Source: an uncultured bacterium (GTDB lineage Bacteria > Methylomirabilota > Methylomirabilia > Rokubacteriales > CSP1-6). From it: 5,746 nucleotides of DNA. Below, in pieces: positions 1 through 5,080 of the stretch (position 1 is the first letter of the stretch; every line of letters starts with the position of its first letter). The DNA lies in the NCBI GenBank assembly GCA_946479205.1, contig CAMLFJ010000244.1:1-5746 (forward strand), given 5' to 3'. The notes under the pieces were generated by a model. The model ran no database searches. It was not told the origin of the DNA and was given only the letters and a program-made list of their open reading frames with translations. Both the position numbers and the translations under genes were made by a program.

Positions 1-413
1 AGCTCGCGCTCGAGCTTCGGCCGCAGCCGCAGGTTCACCTCTCGCGTGAGGTAGAGGGTGACCACGGTGGCCGCGGACAGATCCGCCTGGAAGAGATCCT
101 GCTCGTGGAAGGTCGCCCGCGCCTCGACCCCGGCGCGACGGGCGTACTCCCGGCTCTGCGCGACCAGCTTCGGGTCGATCTCGACGCCGACACCCCGGGC
201 CCGGAAGTCGCGGGCCGCCGCGATGACGAGGCGCCCGTCACCCGAGCCCAGATCGTAGACCACGTCGGCCGGCCCCACCCGGGCGAGCTTGAGCATCTGG
301 TCCACCACCTCGGGCGGAGTCACCAGGAAGGGCACGTCGGCGCCCGGATGAGGAGCGCACGCGCCGGCCCCGAGGAGCAGGACGGCCAGCCCGGCGACCG
401 TGCTACATTTCAC
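1..413 (-). CDS. Exported class I SAM-dependent methyltransferase, 3' part missing
   Basis: The first 137 codons are present; the gene runs off the left edge. It should transfer a methyl group from S-adenosylmethionine to an unknown acceptor. Residues 50-61 read DVVYDLGSGDGR, the glycine-rich motif I; EIDP (78-81) supplies the acidic residue for the SAM ribose, and QDLF (105-108) and VVTLYL (117-122) are the later motifs. The N-terminus (MKCSTVAGLAVLLLGAGACA) is a short export signal: hydrophobic core 6-17 and Cys19 as a weak lipobox (AGAC), with an AxA signal-peptidase I site also possible at 18-20. The GTG start at 413-411 was chosen because GGAG lies 7 nt upstream and it is the only start that includes the signal; the next in-frame ATG (296-294) would lose it. 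The core resembles small signal-bearing methyltransferases of soil bacteria and, more loosely, FAM173-type lysine methyltransferases. The fold is confident; target and lipidation are inference. Confidence 0.88.
   Translation of the reverse strand, partial: MKCSTVAGLAVLLLGAGACAPHPGADVPFLVTPPEVVDQMLKLARVGPADVVYDLGSGDGRLVIAAARDFRARGVGVEIDPKLVAQSREYARRAGVEARATFHEQDLFQADLSAATVVTLYLTREVNLRLRPKLERE
401..409 (+). promoter_or_regulatory. Candidate extended -10 promoter of the DUF2214 gene (possibly leaderless)
   Basis: TGCTACATT has the TGn extension followed by TACATT (4 of 6 to TATAAT). It ends 6 nt before the GTG at 416, so a transcript starting 7 nt downstream would begin on the start codon. No convincing -35 is visible, and no Shine-Dalgarno precedes this GTG. 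The element lies inside the start of the divergent methyltransferase gene. Confidence 0.4.
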
Positions 414-415
414 GC

Positions 416-862
416 GTGATCTCCGCGGTCGTCTCGTCCCTGCACCTGCTCGCGCTCGCCATCGGGCTGCCCGCGGTGTTCCTGCGCGGGCGCGCACTCA
501 AGGGGCCGCTCGACGCCGACGGGCTGCGCCGGCTGCTGGCCGCCGACAATGCCTGGGGCGTGGCGGCGGCGCTCTGGGTCGTCACCGGGCTGCTGCGGGC
601 CTTCGGCGGGCTCGAGAAGGGCACCGAGTTCTATCTCCGCTCGCCTCTCTTCTGGACCAAGATGGCGCTCTTCCTCCTGATCCTCCTGCTTGAGATCCGC
701 CCCATGGTGACCTTCATCCGCTGGCGCGCACAGCTCGGCCGCGGTCTCCAGGTCGACACGTCGTCCGCCCCGCGCCTGTACACCCTGAACCACATCGAGC
801 TGGCTCTCGTGGTGGTGATGGTCTTCGTGGCCAGCATGATGGCGCGCGGGGTGGGATTCTAG
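416..862 (+). CDS. DUF2214 family integral membrane protein
   Basis: A 148-residue protein, full length for DUF2214 (COG3556), whose function is not established. Four hydrophobic helices are visible at about 3-22, 46-63, 77-96 and 127-143. It opens SSLHLLALAIGLPAVFLRGRAL, which I recognise as this family, and contains LFWTKMALFLLILLLEIRP (78-96) and LNHIELALV (124-132). His10 in helix 1, Lys82 at the start of helix 3 and His126 at the start of helix 4 are possible ligand positions; CopD/HemJ-type four-helix proteins place similar residues there, but kinship is inference. The GTG at 416 gives the usual N-terminus; there is no Shine-Dalgarno. It diverges from the methyltransferase with only 414-415 between the start codons, and its stop is 25 nt from the converging permease stop. 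The family call is firm; the role is unknown. Confidence 0.85.
   Translation: MISAVVSSLHLLALAIGLPAVFLRGRALKGPLDADGLRRLLAADNAWGVAAALWVVTGLLRAFGGLEKGTEFYLRSPLFWTKMALFLLILLLEIRPMVTFIRWRAQLGRGLQVDTSSAPRLYTLNHIELALVVVMVFVASMMARGVGF
421..424 (-). promoter_or_regulatory. Shine-Dalgarno of the methyltransferase gene
   Basis: GGAG on the minus strand (424 to 421) followed by 7 nt and GTG. It decides the start of the methyltransferase and lies inside codons 2-3 of the divergent DUF2214 gene, so the two genes share this sequence. Confidence 0.6.
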
Positions 863-887
863 GCGGCCGCATCGGGCGCCGTCCGCC

Positions 888-1721
888 TCACTCCGAGAGC
901 TTGAGGAGGAGGCCGGTCCGGCGGGATCGGGTGACCGCGGCGGCGAGCGCCCAGTGCGCGAGGACCGCGTAGAGCAGCGTGAGCGCGAACCCGGTGGCGA
1001 ACGGGTAGGCGAACTGGGACGGGAACCCGTAGCCGGCCCGGATCCCGTCGAGGAAGTAGGTCAGCGGGATCCCCGCCGAGATCACCTGCACCCACCCCGG
1101 CAGCACCGAGACCGGATAGTAGATCCCGCCCAGCATCACGAAGAAGTTCACCGCGGCCCACGCGGAGGTCTCCGCCCGGGTGCCGAAGAGCAGCACCAGC
1201 GCGCAGACCAGGAGCCCGATCACGAGCGCGGTGAGGAAGCAGCCGAGCAGGAAGAGCCCGACCCGGAGCGGCCCCGGCCCGAGGAAGTCGAAGCCGAACG
1301 CGCGGCCGCCGATCAAGGCCATGAGAGCCCACACGATCACGCCCCGCCCCACCCCGACCAGCCAGGAGCCCACCGCCAGGTGGTGGATGCGCACCGGGGT
1401 CAGGAACTGGTGCTTCATGGACTTGGACCAGATGTCGAAGAGGACCGCGTAGGCCACGTCGAGCTGGCAGACCTGGACCGCGGAGAGCGCGACGGTGCCG
1501 ACCAGGATGAACGCGGTCATCTGGGGGGTCAGGTCGAGGAAGCGGGTGAGCAGGCCGTGCGAGAGCATGGCCACGCCCGGCCAGAACGTGAGCTCGAAGA
1601 CGAAGAAGACGTTGCGCCGCGCCATGATCAGGTTGCGGTAGGCGAACGCGGTCAGGCGCGCCCACTCCGCGGCCCAGGCCTCTCCCGCGCCCGGGGCCAG
1701 GAGCTCAGCGCGAGAGCTCAA
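888..1721 (-). CDS. ABC-2 type transporter permease
   Basis: The 277-residue membrane half of an ABC exporter, working with the ATPase encoded just upstream. A cytoplasmic N-terminus (1-36, with the amphipathic WARLTAFAYRNLIMARRN) precedes about six hydrophobic segments near 40-60, 68-92, 116-138, 152-179, 186-204 and 238-260. The family hallmark is at 198-228: GGIYYPVSVLPGW, then IPLTYFLDGIR, the re-entrant loop and final helix approach of ABC2_membrane proteins. Length is normal. The start is TTG (1721-1719), supported by a perfect AGGAGGT 5 nt upstream; no other in-frame start exists before Met33, which would remove the conserved N-terminal helix. It overlaps the ATPase end by 17 nt, so translation is probably coupled. 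Substrate is not readable from sequence; drugs, lipids and polysaccharides are all possible for this class. Confidence 0.92.
   Translation of the reverse strand: MSSRAELLAPGAGEAWAAEWARLTAFAYRNLIMARRNVFFVFELTFWPGVAMLSHGLLTRFLDLTPQMTAFILVGTVALSAVQVCQLDVAYAVLFDIWSKSMKHQFLTPVRIHHLAVGSWLVGVGRGVIVWALMALIGGRAFGFDFLGPGPLRVGLFLLGCFLTALVIGLLVCALVLLFGTRAETSAWAAVNFFVMLGGIYYPVSVLPGWVQVISAGIPLTYFLDGIRAGYGFPSQFAYPFATGFALTLLYAVLAHWALAAAVTRSRRTGLLLKLSE
1701..1719 (-). other. Short inverted repeat at the ATPase stop/permease start overlap
   Basis: GAGCTC at 1701-1706 and again at 1714-1719, separated by 7 nt, can form a 6-bp hairpin in the mRNA. The stem begins at the last base of the permease TTG, and the ATPase TGA (1707-1705) sits at the loop/stem edge. 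A ribosome finishing the ATPase would melt it, so it could make permease translation depend on ATPase translation. The pairing is plain; a function is inference and chance is possible in GC-rich DNA. Confidence 0.35.
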
Positions 1722-2652
1722 CGAAGACCTCCTCGAGATCGGGCTCCCGCACCTGGCAGTCGCGAACGAGCACCCCCTGGTCGCAGAGCCACTTCAGGAT
1801 GTCGGGCAGCCGCTTGTCGGAGGCGTCCACCGTGCAGTCGATCCGGTCGCCGCGCGCCTGCACCGCCAGCACCCCGGGCAGGTCCGCGAGGCCGGCGGGG
1901 ACCGCGGGATCGAGCCGCAGGGAGATCACGTCCCCGATGCGGATCTGGCGCTTGAGCTCGTCCGCCGAGCCCTCGGCGAGGATGCGCCCGCCCTTGATGA
2001 AGGCGATGCGGTCGCAGAGCTCCTCGGCCTCCCGCATGTAGTGCGTGGTCAGGATGATGGTGGTGTTCCGCTCCCGGCGCAGCTCGGCGATCTGGGCCCG
2101 GATGCGGACGGACACGTCCGGATCGAGCCCGAGGGTGGGCTCGTCGAGGAACAGCACCTCCGGATCGTTGAGCAGCGCCTTGGCGAGGGCGAGCCGTTGC
2201 TTGAGCCCGGTGGAGAGCTCGTTGTACTCGGTCTTGAGGTGTGGGATCAGCTCGAAGCGCTCGAGCAGCTCGTTCACGCGGCTCCGGAGGGCGCGCCCGT
2301 GGAGGCCGTAGAGGCGGCCGTAGAAGGCGAGCACCTCCCCCGGCCGCAGGCTCCACACGAACGACGCGTTGCCGCTCGCCATGTTCAGGCGCCGCCGGAT
2401 CGCGAAGGCCTCGCGGACGACGTCGTGGCCGAGGATCGTGGCGGAGCCGCTGTCCGGGAGCAGCAGCGTGGCCAGGATGGAGAGCAGCGTGGTCTTGCCC
2501 GCGCCGTTGGGCCCGAGCAGCCCGTAGATCGCGCCGCGCGGCACCTGGAGGCTCGCCCCGCGCAGGGCGGCGGTCTCCCGGCGGCGGAGCCATCCGCTGC
2601 GGAAGGTCTTGGCGAGGTCGCGTGCTTCGACCGCGAGGGGCGAGGCCGGCAT
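1705..2652 (-). CDS. ABC transporter ATP-binding protein (ABC-2 exporter)
   Basis: A 315-residue ATPase that powers the adjacent permease. Walker A is GPNGAGKT (47-54), the signature loop LSTGLKQRL (146-154), Walker B VLFLDE (166-171), the D-loop GLDP (175-178) and the switch histidine H204 in TTHYM. After the nucleotide domain (about 6-230) comes a C-terminal regulatory region (about 240-315) ending EPDLEEVFVELSR, typical of DrrA/CcmA-like ATPases. Two departures: the signature is LSTGLKQ rather than LSGGQ, and the Q-loop position reads NMASGNASFVWSL (90-102) with Asn95 where glutamine is usual. I believe both occur in a subfamily of ABC-2 ATPases, so the enzyme is probably active. The ATG at 2652 gives the normal N-terminus; only a weak GAGCGG precedes it. 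It is the first gene of a two-gene unit with the permease. Confidence 0.95.
   Translation of the reverse strand: MPASPLAVEARDLAKTFRSGWLRRRETAALRGASLQVPRGAIYGLLGPNGAGKTTLLSILATLLLPDSGSATILGHDVVREAFAIRRRLNMASGNASFVWSLRPGEVLAFYGRLYGLHGRALRSRVNELLERFELIPHLKTEYNELSTGLKQRLALAKALLNDPEVLFLDEPTLGLDPDVSVRIRAQIAELRRERNTTIILTTHYMREAEELCDRIAFIKGGRILAEGSADELKRQIRIGDVISLRLDPAVPAGLADLPGVLAVQARGDRIDCTVDASDKRLPDILKWLCDQGVLVRDCQVREPDLEEVFVELSR
1727..1733 (-). promoter_or_regulatory. Strong Shine-Dalgarno deciding the TTG start of the permease
   Basis: AGGAGGT (1733 to 1727 on the minus strand) is fully complementary to the 16S anti-Shine-Dalgarno and is followed by 5 nt (CTTCG) and TTG. It lies within the ATPase codons for the Glu-Glu-Val of LEEVFVELSR. 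Confidence 0.85.
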
Positions 2653-2661
2653 GGCCCGCTC

Positions 2662-2670
2662 ATCGTACCA
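2662..2670 (-). promoter_or_regulatory. Candidate extended -10 promoter of the ATPase-permease operon
   Basis: On the minus strand TGGTACGAT (2670 to 2662) is a TGn plus TACGAT element, 4 of 6 to TATAAT, ending 9 nt before the ATG. A start 7 nt downstream would leave a leader of only about 3 nt. A poor -35 (CGGACC, 2689 to 2684, 3 of 6, 16-nt spacing) may be present. Context, the divergent intergenic region, supports a promoter here. Confidence 0.4.
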
Positions 2671-2691
2671 CGGGGTCCCCGCGGGTCCGGG

Positions 2692-2705
2692 CGCGGCCGG
2701 CCGCG
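2692..2705. repeat. 14-bp perfect palindrome in the divergent promoter region
   Basis: CGCGGCCGGCCGCG is perfectly self-complementary and lies midway between the two divergent promoter candidates, just upstream of the -35-like element of the NTF2-like gene. It could be an operator for both units. It is pure G+C, so chance is a real alternative. The rest of the 89-nt gap (2653-2741) holds the two promoter candidates and nothing else I recognise. Confidence 0.3.
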
Positions 2706-2706
2706 T

Positions 2707-2735
2707 TTGCCGAGGCGGGATCGATCTGATAGAAC
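2707..2735 (+). promoter_or_regulatory. Candidate sigma-70-type promoter of the NTF2-like/cupin pair
   Basis: TTGCCG (2707-2712, 4 of 6 to TTGACA), a 17-nt spacer, and TAGAAC (2730-2735, 4 of 6) with a TGn extension at 2727-2729. This is the best promoter in the window. The -10 ends 6 nt before the GTG at 2742, predicting a transcript that begins at the start codon; no Shine-Dalgarno precedes that codon. Confidence 0.5.
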
Positions 2736-2741
2736 CTCCCC

Positions 2742-3155
2742 GTGGAGCCGACCGGCCGCGCCGAGCTGGAGGAGGCGAACGCGCGCTTCTACCGCGTGTT
2801 CGAGACCCTCGATCTCGCCCAGATGGACGAGATCTGGGCCCACGAGGATCACGTGCGCTGCGTGCACCCCGGCTGGTGCATGCTCGCGGGCTGGGAGGCG
2901 GTGCGGCACTCCTGGGAGGTCATCTTCAAGAACAGCCAGGAGATGCGCTTCAGCATCACCGACGTCCACGCGTTCGTGGAGAGCGGCTTCGGCTGGGTCA
3001 CCTGCACCGAGAACATCCTGTCCGAGTCCCGCGGCAACATCTCGGTGACGTCGGTCCTGGCCACCAACATCTTCGAGCGAAGCGGCGGGGAGTGGCTGCT
3101 CATCCACCACCACGCCTCCCACATTCTCACCGGCGACCCGTCCGCGGGCGCGTGA
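2742..3155 (+). CDS. NTF2/SnoaL-like domain protein
   Basis: A 137-residue protein with the cone-shaped alpha+beta NTF2-like fold (SnoaL_3/DUF4440-like group), probably cytoplasmic because no signal or membrane segment is seen. An N-terminal helix (8-33, LEEANARFYRVFETLDLAQM) leads to the conserved IWAHEDHVRCVHPGW (31-45), then GWEAVRHSWEVIF (50-62) and a final strand EWLLIHHHASHI (117-128); this arrangement is what I recognise as the family. The His-rich pocket (H34, H37, H42, H122-124, H127) could bind a ligand or metal, but members range from isomerases to non-catalytic binding proteins, so no reaction is assigned. The GTG at 2742 was chosen because it gives a normal N-terminus and follows a promoter-like element. 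The cupin gene starts 19 nt downstream, so the two are probably one transcript. Confidence 0.85.
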   Translation: MEPTGRAELEEANARFYRVFETLDLAQMDEIWAHEDHVRCVHPGWCMLAGWEAVRHSWEVIFKNSQEMRFSITDVHAFVESGFGWVTCTENILSESRGNISVTSVLATNIFERSGGEWLLIHHHASHILTGDPSAGA

Positions 3156-3163
3156 CGCTCCAA

Positions 3164-3168
3164 GGGGG
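3164..3168 (+). promoter_or_regulatory. Shine-Dalgarno of the cupin gene
   Basis: AAGGGGG (core Gs 3164-3168) lies 6 nt before the ATG at 3175. It favours that ATG over the nearby out-of-frame ATG at 3171, which would open a different, non-cupin frame. Confidence 0.5.
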
Positions 3169-3174
3169 CCATGC

Positions 3175-3510
3175 ATGGAGGCCGTGAAGGACGCCAGCCA
3201 TCTCTACGAGGTCGAGCGCCGCGCGCGCCACGCCGAGCGGCCGGGGTTTCGCATCACCGAACTGCAGATCGGCCCGCGCCAGCAGGTGCCGTGGCACTAC
3301 CACACCCGCATCCGGGACACCTTCTACGTGCTGGAGGGCCAGGTGCGTCTCTTCCTCCGCGATCCGAAGGAGGAGGTCCGCCTCGAGCCGGGCGAGTCGT
3401 ACGCGGTGCGGGCCGGGCGTCCGCACCTGGTGACCAACGGCGGGGAGATCTCCGCGGTGTTCCTCGTCCTGCAGGGTGTGGGCGAGTACGACTATGTACC
3501 GCTGACCTGA
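3175..3510 (+). CDS. Single-domain cupin protein
   Basis: A 111-residue beta-barrel of the Cupin_2 type, likely cytoplasmic. Motif 1 runs from Gly33 to Gly55: VPWHYHTRIRDTFYVLEG, with His41 and His43 as metal ligands and Asp48 where the usual glutamate sits. Motif 2 is PGESYAVRAGRPHLVTN (72-88), supplying His84 and the closing Asn88. The set H41, H43, D48, H84 could still hold a divalent metal, though the Glu-to-Asp change may alter it. The length fits a minimal cupin with one barrel. Small cupins include isomerases, dioxygenases and sugar- or regulator-binding proteins, so the reaction is not assignable. It follows the NTF2-like gene on the same strand, and its stop is one base from the stop of the converging DUF2079 gene. 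Confidence 0.9.
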   Translation: MEAVKDASHLYEVERRARHAERPGFRITELQIGPRQQVPWHYHTRIRDTFYVLEGQVRLFLRDPKEEVRLEPGESYAVRAGRPHLVTNGGEISAVFLVLQGVGEYDYVPLT

Positions 3511-3511
3511 T

Positions 3512-5080
3512 TCAGAGACGGCGCAGGAGCAAGTGGGGGCCGCCCTGGGCGGCCACCGCGTAGCGCCGCTCGACGCCGCCGGCCACGATGGTCACGCGGC
3601 CTCCGTCCCGCGTGAGGGTGACGTCCGGCAGGTTCCGCCACGGGTAGGTGTCGAGGTTCACGAGCACGTAGTCGCTCTTCTCGATGCCGACCGGGAACAC
3701 GAAGACGAGCGGGCGCAGGCTCAGGTGCGGCACGTAGGGATCCTGCGCGGAGACCGCGGCGGCCGGAGGGACGCGGGCCAGCACCGGGTAGGCCGCGCGC
3801 TGCTCCGCGACCGGCCAGAAGCGGGCGATCGCCAGGTTGTTCACGGTGCGCGAGGCGAGCGCGAGGCTCGCCACCATCGCCACCACCAGCACCGCCACCG
3901 GCCAGGGCCCCGGCCGCCGCCGCGCGAGGCGCGCGTAGCCGCCGACCGCGGCCAGGATCAGGAAGGGCAGGACGAAGGACTGGTACTGCGCGCGGAACCC
4001 GTAGAGCACCGGGTCCCCGCTGAGCAGATTCTGGGCCAGCGCGGGCAGCACGCCGATCAGGTCCCAGCCGCCCAGCAGCGGCAGGAGCGCGAGCGGGGCC
4101 AGCATCGCCCCCAGGTACACCGCGCGGTCCGGCGTGCATAGCCTGGCCAGCGTGCCGAGCGGATGGAGGATCGCGTTCGCGACGATCTCGGGGAGCGAGG
4201 CCCCGAGGTGGGCGTAGCGCCCGAGGTGCGAGTAGGCCTCGCCGCGATAGGCCGGGATGATGACGCGCACGTCCACCGCCAGCAGGGCGAGCGCGGCGGT
4301 GGCGGTGACCACGCCCGGGAGCCAGCGCCGGTGCGCCACCGCCATCCAGGCGCCGAGCCCCATCACCGGCAGCGCGGCGTCCTCACGGCAGAGCAGGGTG
4401 AGCGCGGCGGGCAGGAGCGCCAGCCACGGCCGCCCGGTCTCCACCGCCCAGAACGCGGCGAGGAGCAGCGGGATCGCGAGGGCGGCCGCGTGGAAGTCGC
4501 GCACGTTGATCCCGTGGAGCGACGGGTTGACCAGGTAAAGCAGCGCGAACGCGGCGGCGGGCCGCTCGTCGCCGAGCCGCGCGCGGGCCAGGCCGAACAC
4601 CGCGAAGCCGCCCAGGGCCAGCGCGACCGATTGCGCCACCAGCAGGACCGCCGGGCCCGGGACCAGCCAGTAGGCCGGCACGAAGAGGTACATGATCGGC
4701 GAGAGGTGATCGCCCCAGGCGTGCATCTCGGGCAGGCTCACGTGAGGGCCCGCGCCGCGGGCCAGGTTCCACACGAGCTGGACGTAGTAGCCGAGATCGA
4801 GCGCGTGCGTCGCGAAGGTCAGGTGGCGGGTCACCGTCACGAACGAGAACACCAGCGCGTAGGCCGCCACCCCGATCAGGACCGCCCGGCCCGGCCGCAC
4901 CGCGGGCACCGACCGCGGCGCCAGCCACGCGCGCAGCGCCACGAGCCCGAGGAGCAGGAGGAAGAGATGCTCGGGTCGCCAGGGCCAGTGCTCGCGGCGC
5001 CCCGTCCAGAACGCCAGCGCCAGGCCGAGCCCGGTCGCGGCCAGGATGGCCGCGCCGTCGAGCAGCCGGGCGACGTTCAC
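3512..5080 (-). CDS. DUF2079 family polytopic membrane protein, probable GT-C type glycosyltransferase
   Basis: A 522-residue inner-membrane protein with about ten or more hydrophobic helices (for example 10-25, 38-54, 65-83, 126-140) and a soluble C-terminal tail of roughly 100 residues (from about 420). The conserved stretch THALDLGYYVQLVWNLARG (91-109), then PEMHAWGDHLSPIMYLFVP (117-135), marks DUF2079 (COG3463). Asp95 in the first outer loop sits where GT-C enzymes carry their catalytic acid. Such enzymes use polyprenyl-phosphate sugars outside the membrane; activity in DUF2079 is inferred. The start is GTG at 5080-5078, overlapping the glycosyltransferase TGA as GTGA, which indicates translational coupling; no Shine-Dalgarno is visible, consistent with that. 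The reading frame stays open upstream to 5485, but that stretch is arginine-rich nonsense antiparallel to nothing conserved and overlaps the glycosyltransferase. The neighbour is a probable donor-synthesising enzyme. Confidence 0.88.
   Translation of the reverse strand: MNVARLLDGAAILAATGLGLALAFWTGRREHWPWRPEHLFLLLLGLVALRAWLAPRSVPAVRPGRAVLIGVAAYALVFSFVTVTRHLTFATHALDLGYYVQLVWNLARGAGPHVSLPEMHAWGDHLSPIMYLFVPAYWLVPGPAVLLVAQSVALALGGFAVFGLARARLGDERPAAAFALLYLVNPSLHGINVRDFHAAALAIPLLLAAFWAVETGRPWLALLPAALTLLCREDAALPVMGLGAWMAVAHRRWLPGVVTATAALALLAVDVRVIIPAYRGEAYSHLGRYAHLGASLPEIVANAILHPLGTLARLCTPDRAVYLGAMLAPLALLPLLGGWDLIGVLPALAQNLLSGDPVLYGFRAQYQSFVLPFLILAAVGGYARLARRRPGPWPVAVLVVAMVASLALASRTVNNLAIARFWPVAEQRAAYPVLARVPPAAAVSAQDPYVPHLSLRPLVFVFPVGIEKSDYVLVNLDTYPWRNLPDVTLTRDGGRVTIVAGGVERRYAVAAQGGPHLLLRRL

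Noticed and set aside
863..870. GCGGCCGC, a NotI site, as a hint of cloning vector
   Set aside because: It lies naturally between two intact genes in GC-rich DNA, with no vector sequence around it; the only foreign sequence seen is the adapter at the right end.
862..887. GGCGG/CCGCC inverted repeat between the DUF2214 and permease stops as a bidirectional terminator
   Set aside because: Only 5 bp of continuous stem around a 16-nt loop and no T-tract on either strand; easily chance at this GC content.
859..1665. A 268-codon minus-strand frame overlapping the permease
   Set aside because: It is the permease read in the wrong frame (proline/arginine/histidine-rich) and has no start signal.
954..1955. 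A 333-codon open frame on the plus strand opposite the permease and ATPase
   Set aside because: Its product is a low-complexity Arg/Glu/Gly/Pro/His chain, as expected antiparallel to GC-rich genes; both genes beneath it have clear family motifs.
2041..3048. A 335-codon plus-strand frame crossing the ATPase, the divergent promoter region and the NTF2-like gene
   Set aside because: It runs through a promoter region and two genes with recognised domains, and its product has no recognisable fold.
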